NCBI GenBank assembly: GCA_019119205.1
Contig: DWXK01000019.1
Location: forward strand, 1-60,170
DNA: 60,170 bases
From: Candidatus Mediterraneibacter intestinavium
Lineage (GTDB): Bacteria > Bacillota > Clostridia > Lachnospirales > Lachnospiraceae
Reading direction: 5' to 3'
Shown: positions 53,474 to 60,170 of the stretch, one piece after another
Layout: every line of letters begins with the position of its first letter
Numbering within the stretch: position 1 is the first letter of the stretch
The notes under the pieces: model-generated
What the model was told of the DNA's origin: nothing
The model's input: the letters and a program-made list of their open reading frames with translations, nothing else
Database searches by the model: none
Program-made: the position numbers and the translations under genes

Positions 53474-55492
53474 TCACGATTCTTCTTCCACGATCCGCAG
53501 TCCCCATGCCGGGATCGTGATCTTTTCATCTGCCTTTACCTGTTCTCCCGACAGCAGATCCTTACCGCCCCCACACACGGGGACTTCCGCCTGCTCCTGT
53601 CCGGAATAGTTCAGATAGAACCGAACCGTTTTCCCCAGATCGTTCACGCTTTTTCTCACGACCAGCGGGAACTCACACTCCGTCTCCCTTGTGATCCCCG
53701 CATCTCCCAGCGCTCTCAGGAAAACTTTTTTCAGGAAACTCTCATCAGTCATGCATCCGATATGATATGCATATCCCTTTTCACAATGATTTCTCGTCAC
53801 TGCCGCATAGCGGTTCCAGTTATAGTGGTCGTAGGAGGCAAGCACTTGTGCCCCTTCCGGGATCAGCAGTTCCATGAACACTTTCGCCTCATCGCTGCCG
53901 TCCTTCGCCGCGATCTCTCCCTGAAGCCCCGTGTCCACAGGGAAGGTAAACTGATCATACCGGTATCCCATGCACGCTCTGAGGATATGCGGCTGGACCT
54001 CATGGCTCACCTTGACATTCTCATTGGCAAATCCGGTCTTGAAGGTGGTCACCAGCGTTCCGCCCTCTCTCACATACCGGTCAAGTCTTTTCAGCAGTTC
54101 ATCCGGCGCTGCATAGAGGGCCGGCACCACGATCATCTTATAGTCCGCCATATTTTCCGATTCCGGGAAAAGGAAATCACATTCCACGTTCATTTTATAG
54201 AGGGTATCATAGATCCATCTGACCACATCATTGTACATGATCTTTCCGTTGTCCCCGGAAACTGCTTCAATGCCGAACCATTTCAACGCAGTCAGCGCCT
54301 CGTTGCTCACAAGGACCGCCACATCATTTTTCTTTTTCAGATTTACAAGATGATCCCCGATCTCTTTCCATTCATTTCCGACGATGCACGCCTCTCTGTA
54401 GGTCTCATTCTCCTGAAAATCATGGCTTAACAGCCCCTTCCAGTAGGTCTCGAAAGAATTATGTATGGAGTGCCAGTGCCAGTACATGACGCTGTTGGCG
54501 CCGGAAGCGATATGGCTGTACGCCTGCAGCCGGAGCTGCCCTTTGTAGGGCGTCCATCCCGGGAATCCCTGGGCTTCCGTCTCCAGGACAAGATAGTTAT
54601 CCCCTTTGAGGCTCCTCGTCATGTCGCCGCCAAAGGCGATCTCCGCCCCGGTCAGCTTATCCTGTGTCGGATGGTAGATATCTGTCCCGGCAATAGTCAG
54701 GCATCTTGCTGTGCGGAAATGATCCACGTCCGGCTGGACACCGTAGGAATATCCCCGCCACTCAAAGTCCAGATTGTGGGTGATAAACTGATCTTCCCTG
54801 CGGTATTCATTTACGATAGACGCCTGCCAGCTTAAGAACTCCTCCACCTGAAGCCTCTGGAACTTTTCAAATTCCGCTCCCAGGCTCCCGTTGATCGTTC
54901 CCCTGACATCCGGAAAGTCCTCCCAGGCGTTGATCCGATTGCTCCAGTAATCCAGTCCGAACTCTGCATTCATCGCATCCAGATCATCATGGAACTTATT
55001 TCTCAGATACTTTATAAACTTCTCCTGCACGTTTTTCCCTGCGGTTCCGTAGTATTTCGTCTCGTTGTCGATCTGAAACCCGATCACGCATTTTCTTTTC
55101 GCAGTGCGTTTCATCAGCTCCCGGATCACCCTCTCGGCATAAAAGAGATAGACCGGGTGGGTGATATCCATGATCTGGCGCGCTCCGTATATGCCTCTTC
55201 CGTTTACCGTGGTTGCCAGCACATCCGGATAAGACTTCACCATCCAGGTCGGGATGGCATAGGTAGGCGTCCCGATGATGACTGAGATCCCCGCCTCTTC
55301 CATGGCGTCCATGACCCGCTCCACATGGGAGAAATCGAAAACACCCTCCTGCGGTTCGCAGGTACTCCAAGTAGACTCCGCGATGCGCACCACATTGATG
55401 CCCGCCTTCTTCATCATCTCCACGTCTTTGTCAAGACGGTCATAAGGCATATACTCATCGTAATAAGCTGCTCCATATAACAGTTTTTCCAT
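53474..55492 (-). CDS. Beta-galactosidase, glycoside hydrolase family 42
   Basis: The 672-residue cytoplasmic enzyme cleaves beta-galactosides. It has the family opening YGAAYYDEYMPYDRLDKDVE, the acid/base Glu144 in GFQIDNETKYYG, and a probable nucleophile Glu304 in YLVLETEAQGFPGW, followed by trimerisation and C-terminal beta domains (LRIVEEES). GH42 enzymes usually act on galacto-oligosaccharides rather than free lactose. No signal peptide. CAGGAGG precedes the ATG. It is downstream of the AraC regulator and GH2 gene on the same strand. Confidence 0.94.
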   Translation of the reverse strand: MEKLLYGAAYYDEYMPYDRLDKDVEMMKKAGINVVRIAESTWSTCEPQEGVFDFSHVERVMDAMEEAGISVIIGTPTYAIPTWMVKSYPDVLATTVNGRGIYGARQIMDITHPVYLFYAERVIRELMKRTAKRKCVIGFQIDNETKYYGTAGKNVQEKFIKYLRNKFHDDLDAMNAEFGLDYWSNRINAWEDFPDVRGTINGSLGAEFEKFQRLQVEEFLSWQASIVNEYRREDQFITHNLDFEWRGYSYGVQPDVDHFRTARCLTIAGTDIYHPTQDKLTGAEIAFGGDMTRSLKGDNYLVLETEAQGFPGWTPYKGQLRLQAYSHIASGANSVMYWHWHSIHNSFETYWKGLLSHDFQENETYREACIVGNEWKEIGDHLVNLKKKNDVAVLVSNEALTALKWFGIEAVSGDNGKIMYNDVVRWIYDTLYKMNVECDFLFPESENMADYKMIVVPALYAAPDELLKRLDRYVREGGTLVTTFKTGFANENVKVSHEVQPHILRACMGYRYDQFTFPVDTGLQGEIAAKDGSDEAKVFMELLIPEGAQVLASYDHYNWNRYAAVTRNHCEKGYAYHIGCMTDESFLKKVFLRALGDAGITRETECEFPLVVRKSVNDLGKTVRFYLNYSGQEQAEVPVCGGGKDLLSGEQVKADEKITIPAWGLRIVEEES

Positions 55493-55581
55493 GAAATCAA
55501 TCCTCCTGTTTTTGTTTACTGATTATGACCATACCATAGCAGAACATAGTGCTGGAATATATCACAGATTTTCTGTATTTG

Positions 55582-56784
55582 TCATACATTTTCGTTTTTG
55601 TGTGATGTTCTGTATTTTTCTCTGTATCTCGCAGGCGTCATGCCTGTTATTTCTTTGAAAACCCGTCCCAGGTGGCTCTGAGAGCTAAACGAGAGATAGT
55701 TCGCAATATCTTTCACCGGGTATTCTGAGTAACGGAGCAGATTTTCCGCCAGCCGCACCTTCTCCCTCCGGATGTACTGCTGTATGGTAACACCTTCCAC
55801 TCGGTGGAACAGATCTGAGAGATATGCTGTAGAAACGCCGATCCGACATCCGATCTCGCCGATCCGTATCTCGCCGTGCAGATTCTGGAAGATATAGTTT
55901 TTTGCTCTTTCCACCAGCTCATTCTTCTCTCTTTCTCCATGGATCCGGTTCACTTCATCCGCAAACTCATATTCCGCCTGACGCATTGCAGCATCAATCT
56001 TTACGATGTTCTCCATCTCTTCAATTTTCTGTATAAAGCCATCTGCCATGGAAAACGCCTCTTCCGGGAGCAGGCCTCCCTCTATGGCCGCTCTGGATGC
56101 CAGAGTGATCACACAGACCGCGATATTCTTGGCCTGACGGATCTCGCTGCGGGACAGTCTTCCCACTTCTCCCCTGTATGTTTCCTCCAGACTGCGCCGC
56201 AGCATCTCCCTGTCGCCCCGCCGGATACTGTCCAGCTCCCTCCTTTCCTGATCATAGGGATTGTGAGGCATTCTGTTTTCCTGCCGGGAAAAAATCACTT
56301 TCTGGACATTGGAACGGGCTTCCTCCCGCGTCATGCCCTGCAGACCGTTTTTCTCCCATAATTCCTCAGACGACAGTTCCCTTCCGGTAAACACATGATA
56401 AAGCGCCAGGATTCCCGAGCAGAACGTTTTTGGTTCACAGTAGGGGATTATATGCATCGCGGCTCCGCTGATACGATGTGTTTTGACCATAAATGCATCC
56501 TGTTCAGCCGACGGTCTTGTAATACTGACGGGACCGATGATCAGTTTTTCCTGCCCGATCGGGATCACGGCATACAGGATAGAGTGATTTTCGCAATATA
56601 TATCAGGGTACTCCTTTTCTTCTCTCTCCAGCAGCATTTTCAGAAACGCCCGATCTGTATGTAATGGACTCCGCTCTGCAGACATGCCGCCATATGACTC
56701 CCGGATGTTACAGTCCCGGCTTACCAGACAGATATCACAATGAAGCATCCGGCCCCACTGGTCAAGCAGAAATTCCCGTTTCAC
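55582..56784 (-). CDS. AraC-family transcriptional regulator
   Basis: The 400-residue regulator has a C-terminal AraC DNA-binding domain with both helix-turn-helices (IRIGEIGCRIGVSTAYLSDL and VKDIANYLSFSSQSHLGRVF, FKEITGMTPARYREKYR). The long N-terminus, with CDICLVSRDCNIRESY near the start and TRPSAEQDAF later, is an unassigned sensor domain. The start is a GTG at 56784 with AAGGAG nine bases upstream. It lies between GH2 and GH42 and probably controls both. Confidence 0.93.
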   Translation of the reverse strand: MKREFLLDQWGRMLHCDICLVSRDCNIRESYGGMSAERSPLHTDRAFLKMLLEREEKEYPDIYCENHSILYAVIPIGQEKLIIGPVSITRPSAEQDAFMVKTHRISGAAMHIIPYCEPKTFCSGILALYHVFTGRELSSEELWEKNGLQGMTREEARSNVQKVIFSRQENRMPHNPYDQERRELDSIRRGDREMLRRSLEETYRGEVGRLSRSEIRQAKNIAVCVITLASRAAIEGGLLPEEAFSMADGFIQKIEEMENIVKIDAAMRQAEYEFADEVNRIHGEREKNELVERAKNYIFQNLHGEIRIGEIGCRIGVSTAYLSDLFHRVEGVTIQQYIRREKVRLAENLLRYSEYPVKDIANYLSFSSQSHLGRVFKEITGMTPARYREKYRTSHKNENV

Positions 56785-56820
56785 TTCGCACCGCTCCTTT
56801 TTATTATTCCTTTGTCGAAA

Positions 56821-58629
56821 TCATGCATTCTCACCATTCGCCGCTTCTTCCTTCTCTGTTTTCAGCTCCGGATCCGCAGAGATTTTCTTCACTTCCCGGT
56901 CATAAGTATAAATTCCGTTCACCTCTTCTTCTATATCTGACCACTGTGTATACACACTGGCGCACAGCCCCTCGGGGATCAAAGCCTCTACATTTTTCAT
57001 CAGTTCCCTGAACGATTCATTCAGTTCTTTCCGGCTCTTATGGTCCTTATACCCGTAAAGCTCCCCGCAGGCAGTATGTCCTTCCTCCCGGAATGTATAT
57101 CCTCCAATCTCCGAGAGCACCGCCGCTCTCTCCTTTTCCGGTCTGACTTTCAGCCTGAAGAAATAATTATGGACGCTCTGAAGGTCTCCGCTGCCCTGGT
57201 CAAACCAGCCGCTCGCCGAGTCAATGATCCTGTCCGGATCCAGTTCTCTCGCGATCTTCGTCAGATCCTCTGTCTGAAACTGTCCCCATCCCTCGTTAAA
57301 GATCACCCAGACAGCAATGCAGGGATGCCCTTTTAAAATCCGCAGGGTCTCCTTCATCTCTTTTACGAATTCCAGTTTTCCCGCTTTCTCCCGCCTTGAG
57401 AGAAGTCTGGTGTGCCGGTCTTTGATGTGGATATTTCTCCAGGACAGCACTGTCGCCGCATAGGTCACAAGCCAGGATTTGTACACCCCGCCGCCGTTTA
57501 CCATATCCTGCCAGACGACCATCCCCAGCCGGTCGCAGTGATAGTACCATCTCTGAGGCTCGATCTTGACATGTTTGCGCACCATATTGAATCCGGTTTT
57601 CTTCATCTCCCGGATATCAAAGAGCATCGCTTCATCCGAGGGCGCTGTATACAGCCCGTCAGGCCAGTATCCCTGATCCAGGACACCGTTCTGGAACTGT
57701 ACCTTTCCGTTCAGACAGATACGCGGAATTCCTTTTTCATCTTTCTCCACGGAAAAACTGCGCATTGCAAAATAGCTTTCGACGGAATCCTCCCCCATCC
57801 TCACTGTAAAAAAATAGAGCCAGGGTTCCTCACAGGTCCAGAGAGCAGGATCCGCGATCTCGGACTCGATCACACTGTTCGAGTTTCCCTCCACTGCGTT
57901 GATCACTTCCGGGGCTGCCGCTCTTTCAGAAGCCTCTCTTTCCTCCGAACAGATCATCGGACGCCTGATCTGGATTTCCACCGGACAGTCTCTCTCAGAC
58001 TCCACCGTGATCCGCACACTCCCCTTTTTCAGATCAGGGACCGCCTCGATCCGGTGGATATGATCTTTGGGGACTTCCTCCATCCAGACCGGCTGCCAGA
58101 TCCCGCTCTGGGCCGTGTAAAACATTCCTCCCGGTTTTAATTTCTGTTTTCCTCTTGCATGATAGGAGGTATCGCTCAAGTCCTTTACAGCCACAAGCAG
58201 CTCGTTCTCTCCGTCTCTCACAAACTCTGTGATCTCCGTCTCAAAGGGCAGATATCCTCCGGTGTGCGCCGCGTTTCGTTTTCCGTTGACAAAGACCACA
58301 CAGGACTGATCCACCGCCCCAAAATGCAGGATCATTCTCCGTTCTTGCTGCCGCTCGCTCCATCCCTCCAGGGCAAAACTTCTCCGGTACCACAGATACT
58401 CTTCCGGCATCAGCTGTCTCCCCACACCGGAAAGCACGCTCTCCGGCGAAAACGGAACGATGATCTCTCCGTCAAACCGCTCCGGCCTGCGGTATTTCTT
58501 CGTAAATGCATATTCCCATACACCGTTGAGATTGGTATAACTCTCCCTGACCAAAAGCGGACGCGGATACTCACTAAGAACGTTCTCTTTGTCCAGCATC
58601 CTTCCCCACTTCGTATAAAGCTGCTTCAT
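56821..58629 (-). CDS. Glycoside hydrolase family 2 protein (beta-galactosidase/glucuronidase-like)
   Basis: The 602-residue enzyme has a sugar-binding jelly roll (LNGVWEYAFTKKY, YLWYRRSFAL, AHTGGYLPFETEIT), an Ig-like domain and a TIM barrel (KTGFNMVRKHVKIEPQRWYY, VWQDMVNGGG). The acid/base Glu lies in WVIFNEGWGQF and the nucleophile is probably in VLSEIGGYTF. It lacks a signal peptide. The specificity, galactoside, arabinoside or glucuronide, is not certain. I chose the ATG at 58629 with GGAGGTGGGAGG upstream. First gene of GH2-araC-GH42. Confidence 0.93.
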   Translation of the reverse strand: MKQLYTKWGRMLDKENVLSEYPRPLLVRESYTNLNGVWEYAFTKKYRRPERFDGEIIVPFSPESVLSGVGRQLMPEEYLWYRRSFALEGWSERQQERRMILHFGAVDQSCVVFVNGKRNAAHTGGYLPFETEITEFVRDGENELLVAVKDLSDTSYHARGKQKLKPGGMFYTAQSGIWQPVWMEEVPKDHIHRIEAVPDLKKGSVRITVESERDCPVEIQIRRPMICSEEREASERAAAPEVINAVEGNSNSVIESEIADPALWTCEEPWLYFFTVRMGEDSVESYFAMRSFSVEKDEKGIPRICLNGKVQFQNGVLDQGYWPDGLYTAPSDEAMLFDIREMKKTGFNMVRKHVKIEPQRWYYHCDRLGMVVWQDMVNGGGVYKSWLVTYAATVLSWRNIHIKDRHTRLLSRREKAGKLEFVKEMKETLRILKGHPCIAVWVIFNEGWGQFQTEDLTKIARELDPDRIIDSASGWFDQGSGDLQSVHNYFFRLKVRPEKERAAVLSEIGGYTFREEGHTACGELYGYKDHKSRKELNESFRELMKNVEALIPEGLCASVYTQWSDIEEEVNGIYTYDREVKKISADPELKTEKEEAANGENA

Positions 58630-58731
58630 CCTCCCACCTCCTGCTTGTAAAGCGCTCACCCTTGATCCACTCTTTGTTCACAGTCTTCAGAAATCCTATA
58701 TACCGAAACTCTGTAAAAATCCATTGAACTA

Positions 58732-58760
58732 ATCATACCAGATTTGATTGCAACTTCCAA
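58732..58760 (-). promoter_or_regulatory. GH2 operon promoter (TTGGAA-N17-TATGAT)
   Basis: TTGGAA (58755-58760) and TATGAT (58732-58737) with a 17-base spacer on the minus strand. Its -35 region overlaps the divergent promoter of the next gene. Confidence 0.7.
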
Positions 58761-58776
58761 TCGCACAGACTATAAT
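58748..58776 (+). promoter_or_regulatory. DUF2007-like gene promoter (TTGCAA-N17-TATAAT)
   Basis: TTGCAA (58748-58753) and a perfect TATAAT (58771-58776), 17 bases apart, 27 nt ahead of the start codon at 58804. It interlocks with the minus-strand promoter, so the two polymerase sites cannot be occupied together. Confidence 0.75.
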
Positions 58777-58803
58777 AGTCTAAAAAAGAGGGGGACATTT
58801 ATT

Positions 58804-59187
58804 ATGCAGGGAATGAAACCAGTCAAAGTGCATTCCTGTTCCGACAGAGTCCAGGCAGATATGCTGATCGAAGCGCTCAAACGGGAAGGAATCCCGGCTT
58901 ACGCCGAATCAAAGGGAAGCGGAGATTATCTGAATATCTATATGGGAACCTCCGTCTTCGGAGAGTCCCTCTATGTGGATGAAAATGACGCTGACCGGGC
59001 AAAGGAGATCATAGAGAGCATGACACAGGCTGACAGCGATGTTGCAGATACGATTGAAGATCAGGAACCCGTCCCCGCCCGTCAGGATAAAAAAATCCTT
59101 GTCGTGAGGATCATCTCCCTGATCGCTGCCCTGTTTCTATTTCTCGGCGCTGTAGTCCCGACGCTGCTCAATCTCTTTCTGGGATGA
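58804..59187 (+). CDS. DUF2007-like signal-transducing protein with C-terminal membrane segment
   Basis: The 127-residue protein has an N-terminal ~70-residue DUF2007-type domain (VKVHSCSDRVQADMLIEALK, YAESKGSGDYLNIYMGTSVF, YVDENDADRAKEIIE), a short acidic linker and one C-terminal membrane anchor (IISLIAALFLFLGAVVPTLL). The fold resembles PII-like binding domains; ligand unknown. GAGGGGG precedes the ATG. It faces the XRE regulator across a shared terminator. Confidence 0.82.
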   Translation: MQGMKPVKVHSCSDRVQADMLIEALKREGIPAYAESKGSGDYLNIYMGTSVFGESLYVDENDADRAKEIIESMTQADSDVADTIEDQEPVPARQDKKILVVRIISLIAALFLFLGAVVPTLLNLFLG

Positions 59188-59198
59188 CAGGGAATCAA

Positions 59199-59252
59199 AA
59201 AACGGATCCTTTTCGACAACAGTTCATCACTATGCCGAAAAGGATCCGTTCT
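59199..59252. terminator. Terminator between convergent genes
   Basis: AACGGATCCTTTTCG (59201-59215) and CGAAAAGGATCCGTT (59236-59250) form a perfect 15-bp stem. On the minus strand it is followed by TTTTGA. Confidence 0.9.
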
Positions 59253-59290
59253 CTCATCTTGCTAATGGTCCGTCTGTCTGCTGTTTTATA

Positions 59291-59881
59291 TCATATGAGT
59301 CCCAGGCGCCCCAATACAAAGCAAAGCCCCATGACAACAGCAAAGGCGATCGCCGCGAACAACAGTGCCAGCGCCCAGGTCTGATAGGGACGCTTCCCTT
59401 CTTCCCGTATCTTCTCGATCTCGTCCAGCCGCTTTCCCTCCATAAACATCTTGATTTCCTTATAAGTCCCGATGTCATGCTCTTTCTTCTGTTTCTCGAT
59501 CCTGCGTGCGAAATACATCGTCACCGCGTAAATACAGACCCATATCCCGATCCCCACAGGCCACAGAAAGAAAAACAGCGGCACGATCGACACTACGGTC
59601 ACGACCAAAAGTATTGTATATACCCACGCATCACGGTTCAGTTTTTTAACGTCCTCTTCTCTGATCATTTCTTCCATCTTTTTAATATCTCCTTTCACCA
59701 GAACGTCCAGAGAGATTCCGAAAAGAGAACTGAGCAGAACAAGACTGTTTATATCCGGATAATTTTTATCATTCTCCCAGTTGGATACCGTCTGCCTTGT
59801 CACATATACTTTATCGGCAAGTTCCTCCTGGGACATCTTCAGCTCGAGTCTGTATTTTTTGATCTGTCTGCCAATTTCCAT
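59291..59881 (-). CDS. XRE-family regulator with C-terminal membrane region
   Basis: The 196-residue protein has an N-terminal helix-turn-helix (MSQEELADKVYVTRQTVSNW, ~15-55), a charged linker, then two adjacent hydrophobic segments (VYTILLVVTVVSIVPLFFFL, VGIGIWVCIYAVTMYFA) and one near the C-terminus (WALALLFAAIAFAVVMGLCF). It resembles other membrane-linked XRE regulators of Lachnospiraceae. It has a strong promoter of its own. Target genes unknown. Confidence 0.88.
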   Translation of the reverse strand: MEIGRQIKKYRLELKMSQEELADKVYVTRQTVSNWENDKNYPDINSLVLLSSLFGISLDVLVKGDIKKMEEMIREEDVKKLNRDAWVYTILLVVTVVSIVPLFFFLWPVGIGIWVCIYAVTMYFARRIEKQKKEHDIGTYKEIKMFMEGKRLDEIEKIREEGKRPYQTWALALLFAAIAFAVVMGLCFVLGRLGLI

Positions 59882-59940
59882 TTTCGTCTTCCTCCTGTGG
59901 ACATTCTAGATCAGAAGTTCCCTGATGCGCTATCAAATCG

Positions 59941-59970
59941 ATTATACATCCCGCCTTTTTGGCATGTCAA
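59941..59970 (-). promoter_or_regulatory. XRE regulator promoter (TTGACA-N18-TATAAT)
   Basis: Perfect -35 TTGACA (59965-59970) and -10 TATAAT (59941-59946) with an 18-base spacer on the minus strand. The next gene starts at 59881. Confidence 0.8.
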
Positions 59971-60032
59971 AACGATTTTGCAAGCACTTTTTTATTTCTT
60001 TTATTATCTTTTTATTAATTCAATTTTGCTTT

Positions 60033-60170
60033 CTATCCTAATAGTATGCTTAAAGTCACAAGACCTGCTCCTCCCACTGCAAGAAACACAAGCCCGGCTC
60101 CCGCTCTTCTCTTTCTGGAATCTATTTCCTTTTTCATCTTCTCTGACAGATTGATGGTCGGATAATTTCT
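60033..60170 (-). CDS. C-terminal fragment of a small membrane protein (cut by window edge)
   Basis: Forty-five codons are open on the minus strand from the window edge to TAG at 60033-60035. They encode a charged stretch (EKMKKEIDSRKRRAG) followed by one membrane segment (AGLVFLAVGGAGLVTLSILL). The positive-inside pattern and the stop just after the membrane segment suggest a tail-anchored or multi-pass membrane protein. Family unknown. Confidence 0.5.
   Translation of the reverse strand, partial: RNYPTINLSEKMKKEIDSRKRRAGAGLVFLAVGGAGLVTLSILLG

Noticed and set aside
53234..54430. 398-codon plus-strand frame opposite GH42 and the XRE gene
   Set aside because: It crosses two well-supported minus-strand genes and has no binding site or domain.

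Overview
The window looks like a chromosomal segment of a spore-forming, roughly 50% GC Firmicute of the class Clostridia, most likely family Lachnospiraceae. This is inferred from gene content and order: pyrH-frr-uppS-cdsA-dxr-rseP, ylxM-ffh-rpsP-khpA-rimM-trmD-rplS, sporulation-type promoters, BglG/LicT antitermination, strong Gram-positive ribosome binding sites, an FGGY kinase and araA cluster, and a meso-diaminopimelate dehydrogenase. The genus cannot be fixed. There are no rRNA or tRNA genes, CRISPR arrays or complete mobile elements. Most genes are on the minus strand.

Layout. 1-744: truncated DeoR-family regulator. 745-1211: highly structured non-coding stretch. 1212-5482: carAB behind a leader with a possible attenuator. 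5776-10262: beta-glucoside operon licT-bglP-bglA with two antiterminator (RAT) sites. 10363-18169: a long lane of essential envelope and translation genes, pyrH, frr, uppS, cdsA, dxr and rseP, followed by a SpoIID-like peptidoglycan-binding protein and a transglutaminase-like protein. 18201-20872: a ClC channel and lrgAB. 21147-23298: aroF and aroB on the plus strand. 23332-25974: D-2-hydroxyacid dehydrogenase, HAD phosphatase and two orphan bacterial microcompartment shell proteins. 26171-27043: pdaA-like deacetylase with a forespore-type promoter. 27044-27519: a second highly structured non-coding stretch. 27520-33072: FGGY kinase, diaminopimelate dehydrogenase, L-arabinose isomerase and an AraR-type regulator.

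33291-42805 is a dense housekeeping run: mscS, pgeF, yraN, rnhB, lepB, ylqF, a second lepB, rplS, trmD, rimM, khpA, rpsP, ffh and ylxM. 42871-45901 holds a subtilase without a signal peptide, a tiny cysteine/glycine-rich repeat protein with a SigK-like promoter, small uncharacterised proteins (two of them overlapping) and an acyl-CoA thioesterase. 46098-49152: truA, then feoAB behind a Fur-like operator. 49339-52825: a two-component system with an ABC transporter. 52891-58629: an XRE regulator and a beta-galactoside module (GH42, AraC regulator, GH2). 58804-60170: a DUF2007-like protein, a second XRE membrane regulator and the end of a small membrane protein.

The most unusual signal is a family of three structured elements of about 130-140 nt (1067-1197, 27056-27197, 27380-27507). 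Each begins 12-14 nt after a stop codon (carB, the pdaA-like gene, the FGGY kinase) and lies in the same orientation as that gene. They share a core (AGCGGTAC, a variable stem, a CAAARGACG loop, CCAAG) in which both stem strands change together between copies. Each core sits inside a long outer inverted repeat whose sequence differs between copies. This pattern fits a structured RNA family acting at mRNA 3' ends; I cannot match it to a named family from memory.
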